DNA of 64,000 nucleotides from Amborella trichopoda (taxonomy: Eukaryota; Streptophyta; Magnoliopsida; Amborellales; Amborellaceae): positions 5,324,680 to 5,388,679 of the forward strand of contig NW_006499751.1 of assembly GCF_000471905.2 (NCBI RefSeq), given 5' to 3'. A program made the translations under genes and the position numbers. Shown here one piece after another: positions 37,050 to 52,000 of this stretch. How positions within the stretch are numbered: position 1 is the stretch's first letter; every line of letters starts with the position of its first letter. The notes below the pieces were generated by a model. That model was not told where the DNA came from. It was given only the letters and a program-made list of their open reading frames with translations, and did not search any database.

Positions 37050-38450
37050 GGATTTTCTCGCTTTTATTATTGTGACCTTGGGTTTCGTGCCTTTCTCTGC
37101 TTTGCTTTGAATGCTACCTGTCGCGTTTTGACTTGAGTTTTCTTCTTATAAGTATTCTTTTCTCAATATTAGTTTCCGCGTGGTTGAATTCTTTTCTTCG
37201 GAGGGCCAAATCATCGCCCTCAATATTCCACCATTCATGGGCCTCCTTTCTTCCCTTTGGTGGAGGAGGCTTGTCTTTCGCCCTTGTTTGTCAGAGGGAA
37301 GGATTTCATCAAAGCTTTTTGTGGGTGTCTAAGGCTTTCGGCTACTCTTCTACTGCATGGAAGAAGCTGCAAGCTCATCGAGGGGTGGCTGAGGAATCGT
37401 CGTGGCTGTCGAATGGTTTGGTGAAGCTGTACGGCGGAAGGTGTTCCTCTGCCCTACTTCATGATGGTCCGGGCTTAAGGCCACTGGGTCGATCCATTTG
37501 AGCCCATGCCCACTTCTTTTTTCTTGGAAGATGACGATGGTCGTTTGGCATGCCTATGCGGCTCCTATACACATGGTGGCAGGGATAAGGCTTTGACTCT
37601 TGTTCATGTAGACATCTTTTCTTTGGTCATCTTTTATTCGAGGCTTATTTCCTCTACGTCTACTATTTTCCATGTGGCTATGTCTTGTGTGCTGCGGTGA
37701 CCGGGTTGTAGCCGGCTCTTTTCCTTTATTTGATTGAAGGGCTGAGGTGCGTAAAAAATGACGTATAACAACAGGACGAATTGCTTTATCAACATGTACT
37801 CATTGTTAGTTGTATCTCCGCATACGGATATGAAGTGGGCTAAGTGCTAGTGGAGGGATCCCTACTCGTCAAATTTAGGAAATTTGGGGTGGGTGATGGT
37901 ACCCTGCAGGGTGAGGTGATTCGTCACATACTTTGGGTATGGCTTATGGTATGCATCTACTAGTTGTACACCGGGGAGGTGTAGTGATTACAGACTTTCC
38001 ATAACCAAATCGCTCACTGTTTCGACAGTCAAAGCTATATTGGGAAGGTGAAGAGGCAACACAGGTTCACGCATCGACTGATTCCCCATCGCAGGATTTG
38101 AGGATTGTTACCCGAAAGGGTCAGCTTATGTAGCAACTATTTGGGCTGCTCTCAGTCTTTCAAGCTCCGCTGCCTGTATCTGAACCTCGGCTTCCCTCTA
38201 AGCCAGCGCAGCCCTTAACCGCACAATTTCCTTATCCGGGTTATTTTCCCTGGCAACCGTCATCACATTCGCGATAGGCTGTTGTTCGAATGGTCCAGTA
38301 GGCTCGATATTAGCACATCGGATTCTTGCAATCCAAAGTGAAGAGCCGGGGTATCCTCAGCTGCAGAAGAGGCTTTCCTTGCCTTGACTATACTGTGGGT
38401 AACATGGTGGTTTGGAACAACTTGTCAGTTAGTTTATTTCCTTAGTTTTC
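37050..38450 (-). pseudogene. gag of a second minus-strand Tat element, decayed
   Basis: Broken minus frames give VTNHLTLQGTITHPKFPKFD (about 37940-37880) and FISVCGDTTNNEYMLIKQFV (about 37825-37765), a match to the capsid entry segment of Tat gag. Upstream is a coiled-coil-like stretch (PDKEIVRLRAALA, then EAEVQIQAAELERLRAAQIV, about 38250-38130). Further along, PLDELAASSM (about 37380) resembles the usual gag ELATRAHDME-type segment. Many stops. The other element's LTR begins near 36670, within or close to this gag. The plus ORF at 37133-37501 is antisense with no domain. Confidence 0.55.
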
Positions 38451-38949
38451 TTTTTGGTTGGTGGGTCGATGGGCAGAGACCCGTCATTAGATGATAGGGA
38501 CGATACGTCATCGAACCCAAGAGCAATCTTCTCTCCTGGTGACCTCCTCTTGATCGTGGAGCACCCTCATCATGTTACATGGTCATACCTCATTAAGATT
38601 GTCCCACGGGTCATGTATTATCTTGTTAGGCTTTGTGTTCGGGAAACCCATCAATGTCTTAATCATCGGATCGTCGTTTGGTCATTTATCCACTTGGGTT
38701 CTTTCACAAATGTATCAATCGAGGACCTCTCGTGCATACTTAAGAATTGCCTAGACATGCGCCTTTTGGGCTTGCATATATCTCTTTCACCATCACCTTG
38801 AATTAGACTGTGAAAGCCGAGATCTTGGAAACTATCAACTGTTCGGGTGGGCTGGTTGATGCTTCGAGTATTGGTACCCACGAGTCCTTAGTTAAGGCAA
38901 TTAGGATAGAGGTTGTTAACATCGGGAGGATGTACAATAACTGGGGTGT
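38451..38949 (-). mobile_element. 5' gag/leader sequence of the second minus Tat element, no clear ORF
   Basis: Short mutually overlapping ORFs on both strands, none with a recognisable domain. It sits between the 66-bp array and the first recognisable gag text. Confidence 0.4.
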
Positions 38950-40010
38950 GAGCAAACTGGCGCAAGCCGGTGGGGTTAGTATCTTGAGGAAGACTAATCG
39001 TCGGCTCCTTTGATTGAAGTACTTGGGACATGAGCCAGTGGGGTTAGCAACACAAGGATGACAAACTGTTAGTCGATTGTCGGAGTACTTGGGACACGAA
39101 CCGATGGGTTAGTAATACAAGGAAGACTATCCGTCAGTCAATTCTTAGAGTACTTGGCCAGTGGGGTTAGATCCGCAAGGAAGACTAACTGTCAGTCGAT
39201 AGTCGAAGTACTTGGGATGCGAGCCAGTGGGGTCAATAACACAAGGAAGACTAACCACTAGTCTATAGTCAGAGTACATGGGACACGATCTGGTGGGACC
39301 AGTAACACAAAGAATACAAACCATCGATCGATAGTCAGAGTACTTGGGACGTGAATCGATGGGGTTAGTAACGCAAGGAAGACGAATTGTCGGTCGATAG
39401 TCGGAGTACTTGGGATGCGAGCAGGTGGGGTTAGTAACACAAGGAAGACTAACTGTCGATCGATTGTCAGAATACTTGGGACGTGAACCGGTACAGTTAG
39501 TAACAAAAGGAAAACTAACCGCTAGTCGATAGTCAGAGTACTTGGGACGTGAGACGGTGAGTTTAGTGAGGCAAGGAAGACTAACTGCAGGTCAATAGTC
39601 GGATTACTTGGGACGTGAGCTGGTGGGGTTAGTAACGAAAGGAAGACTAGCCGCCAATTGAATATCGAAGTACTTGAGACGCAAGCCGGTGGGGTAAGTA
39701 ACACAAGGAAAACTAATTGTCAGAGTACTTGGGACACGAGCTGGTGGGGTTAGTAACAGAAGGAAGACTGACCACCGGTCAATTGTCGAAGTACTTGGGA
39801 CACGAGCTGGTGGGGTTAGTAACACAGGAATACTAACCATCGATCGATTGTTGGAGTACTTAAGACGCAAACTGTTGGCGTTAGTAATACAAGGAAGACT
39901 AACCGTCGGTCAATAGTCGGAGTACTTGGGACACGAGCCATTGGGGTTAGTAACACAAGGAAGACTAACCCCAGGTCGATTGTCGAAGTACTTGGGACGC
40001 GAGTCAGTGT
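38950..40010 (-). repeat. 66-bp tandem array, 16 copies
   Basis: The phrase 'GTACTTGGGACGCGAGCC.GTGGGGTTAGTAACACAAGGAAGACTAACCGTCGGTCGATAGTC' (split by me into parts: GTACTTGGGAC, GTGGGGTTAGTAA, AAGGAAGACTAACC, GGTCGATAGTC) starts at about 39016, 39086, 39149, 39208, 39272, 39338, 39404, 39471, 39537, 39604, 39670, 39725, 39790, 39857, 39922 and 39988. It lies between a primer-binding site (40625) and gag of a minus Tat element, that is, in its leader. Sixty-six is divisible by three, hence the repeated 22-residue minus-strand ORFs. Confidence 0.92.
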
Positions 40011-43000
40011 TGGCATCGCAAGGACGTACAACAGCTGGGGCTGAGTGCACAACCTGTGTACCCAGAGGTGAAAATCAAGGCCTTGTGAGGAAGGGGCCAA
40101 AAGGTTCAGGAGCTGCGGCCCTTGCGCAAACTCTCACAAGAACGAAGCAAGGAATTTTCTCTAGAGTTGGGGTAGTGGAACTCACGTAACGCGATGAGGG
40201 CATGTGCTCCTGTACAAGATTATGCATAGCACTGTTGCTGCCCCTGCTTCCTTGATTTTTGCTGGGGTAGTAGGTGATAACTATTGTCAGCAGCTTGATG
40301 CTTGAAACTAAAGCCACCTGGGGTCGCATCTTGCAGGCTGCGAAATTTCTCCTTGTAGCTTCTAGGTTACCCTAACTATTTGGCAATAGCAAGATGATCC
40401 ACGCATGAGCCGAAGTTCAGTGGAACTTCCATAGTACCCCCTTGAAAGGAGGTCATTATCGCAACCATCGGTATCTCTTGACGACCTGTGTAATAACACA
40501 AGGGATTCCTCCAAAGTGATAAGTAAGTGAGAATATTAAAGAGAAAGAGAGCCAAACCGAAGATTATCTAAAAGAAAAGGTTCCACTCTTTTTTATACCC
40601 TGCTAGAGATGAAGGGTGAACTATTCCCCAGTGGAGTCACCAGAGATTTGGTCGCTCCGAAAAGTTAATGTCGTAAAAAGGGGATATCGATGTTTTAAAA
40701 GACAATGTGATTTAAAACATGTTGAGACTTCAATTAAATGCTTTACCAAAGGACATCACACTCAGGGCCAAATTCCCCTATGTATAGAAACACAGGATAT
40801 TTTTTTATATCAATAACTAGAAACAAAATAGTTTCAAGAGTTTAATCCCCTATTACAATTTACATTGACCAAATAATACAGTAAAAGCAAATAAGGTTAA
40901 TTACCCTTGATTATAGCATCAAGACTTATATATTTGTTTCTAACAAAACAATACGTACAAACATATCAAATAAAAGGAGATAACATCAAATGGGATATCA
41001 ACCTATATAGCTGACCTATAGCAAGGATGCTAGTTCTATGTCTTTGTCCCTTTTTAGAGAACAAGCCTCAAGCTGGTATTTTAGAGCGCATAATCAATTT
41101 CTTTCTCTCTCTCTCTCTTTCTCTCACTCTATCTTAGTACTGCAATCAATACTTGATCAACCTTTGACAATGATATATGTCCTCTCAGAGAGTGCTTATC
41201 TCAAAGAAAAACATGTGAACCCCTTTCTCATATTATTGCTTGGCTTTTATAATCATTTTTAGGTGAAAAACTTTGATTTCTCTTTTATAACCACCAAAAA
41301 TCATATTTACATCTCCATCATTGATTCCCTGATGATGTTTATCCTCTTCCTAACCTTCACGTTGAATCCTCACTTTGTCTTTATCCTTTATATGAATTTG
41401 AATATGTGAGCTGATCTTTTAGTTTAAACGAGCAGATTTCGTGGATTTGAATTCAAACTCAAGGCTTCACGTGAATTTAAATCTGTGAGTAAATTTCTTG
41501 AGCCCAATCTCAACCACGCGTAAACTTGAATCTGTGTTCATCATGTGCAGTCACTTACGAAAATTCGAATTCACATCTATCTCATTTGGCCAATCATCCC
41601 TCCTTTGAATTTTAAATGTGCTCAAAGTATGCCGATAAATCTCATATCACCTCATGGTCATGTAATATTCTCAAAGTATGCCAAGAGATATCATTCACAG
41701 TATGGTCATGCAATATGCTTAAAGCACGCCAATCAATCATATTCACAATATGGTCATGCAATACGCTCAAAGCATGCCAATCAATCACATTCTCATCATA
41801 TCGCATTACACACCAATAGATGACCCATTGCATAGTGCTTAAAATCACACATCATGATGCCTTTATCTCATAACGAAGCACGTACATATCATATCAGAGC
41901 ATGTGCATATCGTGTCATAACATAACATGTCCTACTACATGTGTCCTTATCATATCAAAGCTTATCTCATTATCATGCATTCATATCGTAACGTAGCACA
42001 TCTTACTACATGCATCCACATCATAAATGGGCATGTCTTACTTCATGCATTCTCATCATAACAGAACATATTTCAATATTATGCATTCACATCATAACTG
42101 AGCATATCTTAATACATGCGTTCATATCATAACAGAGTACATTCTCATCATAGCATAATACGGCCATGCAATACGCTCAAAGTATGCCGATAAATTACAT
42201 ATCCCTTAGCTCATGTCACTTAGTACAGAACACTTAACACTTATCCTTTAGCACTTGCCACTTATTACACAACGTTCATCACATGATTTGGTCAGTAAAT
42301 AGTTCAGTATAAAATAAGCAACAGTTCTGAAAATTCACTGCAACTTACAATAGTGACATATATAGACAAACAGGGGCATAATTCTCAAACCATAAGGAAT
42401 CTCAACATGGTTCTAAAACCAAATTTGAATTATACACACCCATATTTCATTTAAAAGTAGTTTGAAGTAATTTGGGCACCATTTGGTCATTAAACAGTTC
42501 AATAAAAAATAAGCAATAGTTCTGAAAATTCACTGCAACTTACAATAGTGACATATGCATGCAAACAGGGCATAATTCTCAAACCATAAGGAATTTAAAC
42601 ATGGTTCCAAAGCTATTTTTGAATTATACACACCCATATTTTATTTAAAAGTATTTTGAAGTCATTTGGACACCATTTGGTTAGTAACCAGTTCAATACG
42701 CAACAGTTCTGGAAATTCATTGCAACTTACAATAGTAATATATGTATGCAAACATGGGTATAATTCTCAAACCATAAGGAACTTCAACATAGTTCCAAAA
42801 TAATGTTTTAATTAAAAACACCTATATTTCATTTAAAATTGGTTTTAAGTTATTTGGACACCATTTGGTCAGTAAACAGTTTAATAAAATTTAGGCAACA
42901 GTTCTGAAAATTCACTGCAACTTATAACAGTGATATATGTATGTAAACAAGGGAATAATTCTCAAACTATAAGAAATTTTAACATAATTCCGGAGCCATT

Positions 43001-46000
43001 TTTGAAGTATACACACCCATATTCCATTTAAAATTAGTTTTAAGTCATTTGTACACCATTTTGTTAGTAAACAATATGAGCAACAGTTCTGGAAATTCAC
43101 TGCGACTTATAACAGTAACATATATATATAAACAGGGATATAATTCTCAAACCATAAGGAATTTCAATATGGTTCCAATGCTATTTTTGAATTAGACATA
43201 TCCATATTTCATTTAAAAGTAGTTTGAGATAGTTTGGACACCATTTGGTTAGTAAAAACTTCATTACAAAACATGTAGGGTTCCTGGAATTTCACAAGGT
43301 TTTGGCATACATTATAGAATGATCAAGAACATCCAAATCAGAATGGGTATTAACACAAAATATTTTTCATCTTAAATTAGATACACAGGGCTACATTTCC
43401 ACAAATTTCCATAACCAACAGGAGTATTTTTAGTACTCAATTTATCACACTAATGAGAACCATATTCCTGAAAAAACAAGGCACAAACAAGCACAAATTT
43501 ACTAGCATGCAGCCACATCCCCATCAAAACATACTTATGCTATGCTTATACTTCATGTAAAACAATCAAACTCACTCATAGAAGCTTGAATGCTAGATCT
43601 ACTTACCATGTACGAAAAAAACTCCAAGTTTCCCCCATACAGGTTTCTCTTAAAAAATACCAAGTTTCAAGGGATGGTTTCAAGCTTAGGGTCTTGAGGC
43701 CTTAAGGGAGGACGTGGGTGAGAGGGCAGAGAGAAAAGAGAGTGGCCAAAAACCCCATGGAGGGGTGTGAAGGGGTGAATAAATAAGAAAAAAAAGGGGC
43801 AACATGCAAGTAACAAATGGCATCAAGAGGCATCCACATGGTACACAAGTGGCAGGTGGCATCCTCATGGCTCACAAGTGGCAAGTGGCATCCTCATGGC
43901 ACACAAGTGGCATCAAGCAATCATGGGAGACTCTGCGCTCGGAGGTATGAACTCTTTGTTGCACATGGCAGCATGAGCGAGCTCGGTGGTGTCTGCTACT
44001 TCTGATTGCGCACGGCGGTATGAAAACGCTCGACGGTGTCTGCTGCTTCCTATTGCGCACGACGGCATGAACGCGCTCGGTGGCATGAACGTGCTCGGCA
44101 GTGTCTGCTGCTTCCTGTTGTGCACAACGGTATGAACGCGCTTGACGGCATGAACACGCTCGGCGGCATTGCGTACAGTCGTCCCTTCTCTTCTCTCGCT
44201 CACGACAGCGCTCTTCTCTATTGTCTCTCACTGTCGTGCACGGCTCTCACTCTCAGTGCCGCGCAAGTGACACACACACTACCACGCACGACAACACACA
44301 CACCGCCACGCACGGCGGCACCTAAACTGCTATGCACGACAGTCAAACTCTCCCTGCCGGTGACCCACTGGCACACTATAACATGCCTAAAAATCTTGGT
44401 CCTTACACTATCTTTGGGGAGGGGAGGATCATGTTAATTAAATATTGCTAACTTGTTAATTTATCAAATGTCTATTATGTAAATGCCCACTACTATTGCT
44501 AAGAGGATTGAATTATGTAAGGAACTTTTTATGAGGGATATTTCGGTGTGCAATGAAGTATCATCTACTAAGGGGGGACAAAGCAAGTATGCTAAAGAAA
44601 GAAGCAGAACTGGGGATTAGGAAAAATTTATTGCTAAACAGAGCTTTGCTATCCAAGTGGTTGTGAAGAAGCATTCAATATAAGGATCAGCTGTGTAGAC
44701 AAGTCCTGGTAGCTAAGTAAGGGTTGGATAGGTAGCTTCAGTGGATTGGTAAATGTAGAGGTGGGGCATATCAATCCAATATGTGAAAAGCCATTTATAG
44801 TTGCAAACCTAACGTGGAGAGGAATGTTTGATAGATTGTAGGCAAGGGTTGTAGAGTATCTTTCTGTCTTCATAAGTGGTTTGGAGATAGACCACTTAAG
44901 ATCTCTTTCCCAGATCTTCTCGGTAAAGTGATGTTGCCATTGGCCAAAGTTAATGAAGTTATTGATTGTGCAGGTAATTGAATAGTGTAGAATGTTAATT
45001 TTCCTTATAACAGACGACGATATGGTATTCTATCAAAGTATGTTGGGTTACTTCAGGGTCTGGAATTATGTTGTATCTCTAACAACGCAGAAGATGAGGT
45101 TGTTTAGGAAATAGAATGTGATGGACAATTCACAACGAAATTAGATTGCTGGTTACTTTTCATGGTTTTATGAGATAGTCTCAACCACATTTGTCTCAAA
45201 TTTGGAAGTGGCATATTTTCCATAAAATCCAAGCTTTCTTGTGGTTGGCTTTGCAAGATAAAGTATTAACTGTTGATAATTTGATTAAGCGGGGGAAGAT
45301 TTTACCTAATATATGTCTTTTGTACAAGAAGAATGGAGTATATATGACTCATTTATTTTTGCATTGTCATTTTGCTTTTGGGATTTGGAATTCGAGTTCT
45401 CAAAAAATAGGTGTCTTGATGATGCTAACATTTAATCATATGGACATTTTGTTAAAGTTAACTTACTATGTTTGCCTATGGGTAGGTCTTGTGGAAATTT
45501 TTAAGAGCATCTATTTTATGGAATATTTTTAAGGAATAGAATTGGAGGACTTTTGAGGGTAGCTCCTTGCCCTTGGGGAGAATTTTGAGTGTCATCCAAC
45601 ATACTCTTTATTGTTTGTTGTCTAAGGAAGGATAGGGTCTCTCTGAGTTTGATGTTTTCTTAAATCTGGGAAGCTTGTTGAACCAGGGGATCGTTAAATG
45701 TCGATGGAGAGGAAGGTGGAAAACTCCTATAAAAGGCTATTACAAACTCAATTTTAATGGGAGTTCTTTTGCGAACTCGGGTATAGCTGGATTAGCGAGG
45801 GTAGTGAGAGATTGGAATGGCAATATTATATTTAGTTATGCAGGGTTGTGTGGGCTTACTACAATTAATCATGCAAAGTGAACCTCTCATGTGTAGGGGC
45901 TGAATATTTTTTAAGTTAAAATATTATGGGATTTTTTTTTTATTGGAGGAGAATCTTTGAATGACATTTAGTGGTGCAATAAGGAGCAAAGAGTGTCATG

Positions 46001-49000
46001 GAGTTTGGGGTGATTTTGGATGCAAATTTTAGATTTAGCGGTTTCTCTTCGAATTCTTTTCAACCTATTCATAGGGAGTCCAATGAGTATGCTAATAAAC
46101 TTGCTAAGAGGAGTGCTTCATTATTTGTTCTGGTTATTTCTGAGAAAGCAAGTTCTTTGTTGTAAACTTTCCTTTTACTCATCAGAAAAAGTTGAATATT
46201 GTCAAAACAAAAAAAATCACCGTATGGCAATCATATAGTAACAAGCATGACTTATAAATATTGTTATAACTTGCTTTTATGAGTATTAAGTATGAGAACT
46301 TTATGATCATACTCCTGATGTACCGTTATTATAAAATTATACTTCGGACACATTTGGTATACGTGAAAATATTTTCACAAATGTATTTTCACATGAATAA
46401 ACTCCCTTATGTGATTAGATGTAGAAGTTTTTTCTTACATCAATCGATCACATAGCCTTTTTTTAACACACCAATTGATAATCAATTGGTTTGAAAAAAC
46501 TCACACAATTAATCGCATATAGAATTTTTCATGTGAAATACTTTCATAAAACAAATTTATGCATATCAAGCGTATTTGGACTTTGAAAGTCCAAACAAAT
46601 AATTTTCTTAACTTCTTGCTATCCATTCCATCATCGGATATCGTGCATAGTCAAAAGTGGTCCAGCGTGAGAGTCATGGCAGGGCAACTTCACTATTGGA
46701 TCTTGCGCTCACTCCCCACCTTTTCATGATAAACTAAGAGCACGTATACCCTGTTTTTGCAGGGGCATACTAGCAAACTACTCTCTTGGGCAAAAAACTT
46801 ATCTAGGAGATTTTTTTCTTAATCTAAACTTTTGAGAAACTACTAATTAGATTATTACTTTAAAAATAGAAATTTGAATTTAAATTTTTCTAATAGTTCA
46901 ATTTCGCCCTCAAAATATTGGACAATTTTCGTGCATAGAAAATACCATTGGAATTTTTACTTTTTGACGTTAATTTATTTGTTGAGGATGTTACATCCCC
47001 AAATTTTTGTAGCCCAAATTAGATTTTAACTGATCAAGTATATTGATAGTATGCTCCCATGGGAGCATGAGATCATTTAGCATAAATAAATAAATAAAAC
47101 GTAATGCCAAAGCATCTTATCCCATGCTCGAGCGAATATGCTACGGGTGTGATTTGCATAAGGATGCAACCTTAAACAATCAAGTTAAGGCGGGCCTCCA
47201 AATTTTATCATAAAAGCATTTTTAATGTCGAAAAGTACTTGGGATGGTTTCATAATCTATTTTGATATCTAATTATAAAAAATTTAGATATATTTTTTTT
47301 ATATTCAAAATATTTTTTCCATTTTTCATATTCATATATATAAACCTTTCTTTTATATACAAAAAAGGTTTAGACCCTAACCTTTCTTGTAGATGGAGCA
47401 TATCTATGAAAACTTGAAAATCTTGAAAATTGACGGTTGAAAATGAGTTGCAAGATGCACTATTTTCAAAACTTGAAATCTATTTTTTTCTCATGTCTAT
47501 TCCTCTTAATGTCCTCAAGGTAATCAATTTGAGGATATTTGAGTATCAAAACAACCTCTTCTAGTGAAATTTTGAGCTGGGTTCTAATTTAATTGTTTAG
47601 AACCTCGGCTCTTTATAAACTTTTTCCTATATATGTGTGTGTGCGTACAAGCCCTCTGTATAAAGTTGAGTCCCTAACCAATCAAATTAAGGCACACTTT
47701 CAAATAGTGCCTAAAATGTTTTAGTATCAAACAAAAATTTTGATGGCCTAAATTATTTTTATCTCTAATTCAAAAATTTAAAGGTTCAAATATACTATAG
47801 ACCAAGCATATCTATGAATACATGAAAATATTGAAAAATTGATGATTTAGATAATACATTCCATGATTCACTATGTCCGAGACTTTAAATCTATTTTTTC
47901 TCATGTCCATTCTTGAAGTCGAGATGATCAATTTGAGGATTCTTTAGCATTGAAATAACCTCTTCCAGTGAATTTTTAAGCTGCGCCTTAAATTGATTGT
48001 TTACGGCCCCACACTTATATAAACTTTTTCAGAAGAGAGAGAGAGTCTTCTTTGTTAGCGTTCGGTTCAAACATATTTTTCTATTCTTGATTCCAATATC
48101 ATATGTGTTTTGGCTCTTATCACTACTCTTTTTGTTTCACCACTTCTTATTTCTTCGTTACATTCCATGTTTGCAACCACTGTACTTCAACTTTAGTTCT
48201 TACTACTTTTATATCCTCCCACCCCACATAAACTCCTCTTTTCTGCTTACATCACAGCAAAAATGCCCCGGCAACTATTTCCTGCCTCTCTTTCCTAAAC
48301 TATCTCGGTTCTTATGTTCTCTCTCCTAAACTAGACTCAGTTTTTCTATTCCACGCATGCAACATGCATAATGATTAGTGTTTTAAAAAATGATGATATG
48401 GACCTGAATCGCTCAATTAGAATCGAGATTAATGGTTGGGCATTCCCAAACTAGAATTGCTAATCGGGAACAGTTCAAAAGGTTCCATGTTATAAAACAC
48501 AGGTTGCCAGGCTGCCAGAGAGATACATACAGTAAGCGAGAGAGCAAATCAACTGAGAGAGAGAGATAGAATCCTCCTACTCCATATACATCCATCAAGA
48601 TTCCTCCTACTCCATACACATCCATCAAGATTCCTCCTACTCCATATACATCCATCAATATTTAATTAAGTGGATAAGGGACCCTCATCTCACAAGAACT
48701 GATCCCCTAATTGCTGGGAAACAATAAAAGGTCAATGGATGGTACTAGCTCAACCACCACCACCTCCTTCCACTCCTCCCATCTCCACAGAGACCAACAA
48801 CGGATAAGGGACCCTCCAAGAATTACACAGAGACCAACAAAAATCCAGCCCAAAACGATCCCAGCCTCAAAACTCCGAAAGCCCCTCTCACCGACAATCA
48901 GAAAATGTCTAAAACCTCCCTAATAAACCCATTACACAGAGGACATGACCCCCTACTCACCCAAACCTCCCTTGAACACACCCTACAAAATGTATGGCCA

Positions 49001-52000
49001 CAAGGAATGAATGCCGCTCCCTTATTCCTCACCATGCATACGCAACACCCTGAGCCAACCACCAATCCCACCTCTTCCTCTTCCTTTTCCTCCTCTAAAG
49101 CCATACTCTGCCCCACCATGCACCGTCCCCCTTCTCCCTCCTCTAACAAAGCCATCAAGGACATCCTCAAAGGTGTTGCCACATTTTCCGGTATCAATTC
49201 TGGCAAAGGCCTCGCAGATTCCGGCATAGGAGATGGTGGTCGCCATTGCCTCTCAGCAGCCAAAGCAGCTGCTAAGTTCATTCCTGATATTCTCTCAGAG
49301 TTTTCTCTATCCATTGAGATTCTCTGTGTGTTTTCTCCACCTGTTGAAGGTCTCTCTATGTTTTCTTCACCTTCTGAGACTCGCTCTGTAGTTTCTGTCG
49401 AGTTTTCTAGCAAAGTTTGGAGCGGTTGGTGGTCTTCTATAGGCTGGGAATGGGCTGGAATTTGGCTGGAATAGTTGTTGCCCCATGTGCTTCCACAAAA
49501 AGCGATTCGACGAAAACCAAGTCGATTTTTGAAAGTTTTCCAGCCTGATTTGTTGTTTGCAACTATTCTACATGGGTTGGATTCCTCTTCCTCATCTCTG
49601 ATTATGTCAAGGAGGGTCTTGCTCGTCTCGGAGGATTCATTGGTGGTTTTGTTGAATTGAAGAACAGATCCAAGAGTGATTCGATTTTGGGTCATTAGGC
49701 TGGAAGAGGTATTTTGGATTTCATGGTTGGTGCTGTTGGGTTCTTGGGCAGCAGCTCTGAGGAAGTCTCGAAGGTGCAGTGATTGCAGAACTGAGAGTTG
49801 ATCGGAGAGAGTGAGCCTCCGTCTTTGCTCCTCTTCCATCCTCAGAAACTTCTTCTGCTTGAAATTATTTTTCTTCTCTTAGGGATCATAGGGCTACGGG
49901 AGTTTCAGAGGTGAGGCTGCTCAGAAAAATTGCAGAAATTTCAGTTGGGAACTTGAAGAAGAAAGACAGACCAGCTATGTATGAACTCATAAACAACATC
50001 AGAAAACCAAGATGGAATAGCACCTCTATACAAATTCATAAACCAAATAAAAAACCCAACATGAAATCGCCATAAAGAACATTAAGATTCAATAGCCATC
50101 ACATGAACCCATAAACCATATTGAAATATTGAACGAAGGGGATTTAATTAGACATCACATGAGCCCATAAACCTTATTGAAATATTGAATGAAAGGGATT
50201 TAATTAGCCTTCACACAATCTCATTAAACACATTCAATATGATTTCAATAGCCATCATATGGAATGATGGAGGAATTGATTCCCCTTGTATGATTTCACA
50301 ACCCTCATTGGAAAAAACGAAATAACGAGAGATAAGTAATTGAATGGGCTTTATACACATAAACAGTATCAGGAAACCAAAATCAAGGGGGTTGAATAGG
50401 ATTTATTAGGAATTCATAAACTTCATCAGATACTCAAAATGGAATACCGGGGTTGATTAGGCCTTAAGGTATTCATAAACCACAACAACCCCAAGAAATG
50501 GAATAAATGGTGGTCGATCAGGCCTTAGTCAAATACATGAACAAAATGAAGAACGCGAAATGGAATGAGGTAGGCCCAACAGATAAACGGTTCTCGCAGA
50601 TGCAGGAGAAGAAAACCCTCCGTTCAGTTTTTGGCATCAAAATGAAATAGGGAAGATTAACATTATGGGAATATATCTGAACAATAAAATACTCAGGAAA
50701 CAATGTCAAAAGCCTTCATATTTGATGATATATTCATAAATATAGCAAAAATTAAAGCTAGACAGGAAGCCAGTTTGGGGATCTTCAACAGAAAAAATTA
50801 TCAGAAATAAACCTCCCTCTACTAAAGAGCAGCTTCTTGCAGAGACTACACAGGTATATTGCATTTCAAAATCTCAATCTCCCAAGAGCCAAGATGTTAA
50901 AAGATTCACATGAAATGAAAGGAGAAAGAAAATACCACAAAACCAGAAACAGGAGGCTTACATATGGAAAAATTGCAGAATGTATGGGGAAAAAAGAAAA
51001 AGAAAACCGACAAAATCATCCTCTGATCAACAGGTAAAATTGAAAGAATTATCACAATAAATCCTGGACACAAAAAGAGAACCAACAAAATCATCCTCTG
51101 ATCAACACGCAAAATTTAAAGAATATCACAATAAATCCTGAAAACTTTCTTCAGAAAACCTGATTATATGAAGAAATCAACATTTATACAGAAAATCACA
51201 TAAGTAAACTAACTTGCTATCTAGAACCACCTGCCGGCACAAAAAATCCGTTCTATCCTCCTAAAAGAAATCCTAAAACGCGACCTCGGCCAAAACACAC
51301 TAAAAAACAACCCACAGAATCAGGTCTCAAAGCCTAGGCATTTTCCTTGAAACCAGAAGACCCCTAAAAACTTATCTTTCACAAATAAAACAATCGGAAT
51401 AAGACACAGAATAAAAGAATAGAAATGAAGTTCGAGGAGAGAGAATTACCAACCAGCAGAGGATCCTCTATCGCGAACCAAGAATTAAGAGTGAGAAAGA
51501 GCAGAGAGAGAGAGAGATCTGTAAATCGCCAGAGTTATTTAGATACATATAGAGAGAGAAGGGTTCCTCTGCATCAATGCGGCGGCATCGGATGCTGCAA
51601 CTCCAACAGATATGGCGCCCTTGAGAGGGAAGAGAGAGAGAGAATGTCAGAGAAGCACACACAAAAAGCTTTAAAGATCTGTCTGCTCTCCACCTGCCCA
51701 AGACAAGGATATCTCCTTTCCCTCTCTAGAAAAATGCCTCTCTTCTCTCTCCAGAAAAATGCCTCCCCTCCGTGAACAAGGATTTCTCCGTCTCCCTCCC
51801 AATGGTCTCCACGTCTCTCTCTCTCTCTAGAAAAAATGTCTCTCTCAAAGGACTTTTCTGACTTGCTGTGAAGCTTTTTATCTCTCTACAGTCTCACGGT
51901 TTCCATGTCTCTCTAATTTTCTCTCTCGAAAAAGTTTCGGACCGACGGACAGAGCGGGTCGTCTGCAACTCCTCCGGGTTTTCGCTGATGCCGTTATTTT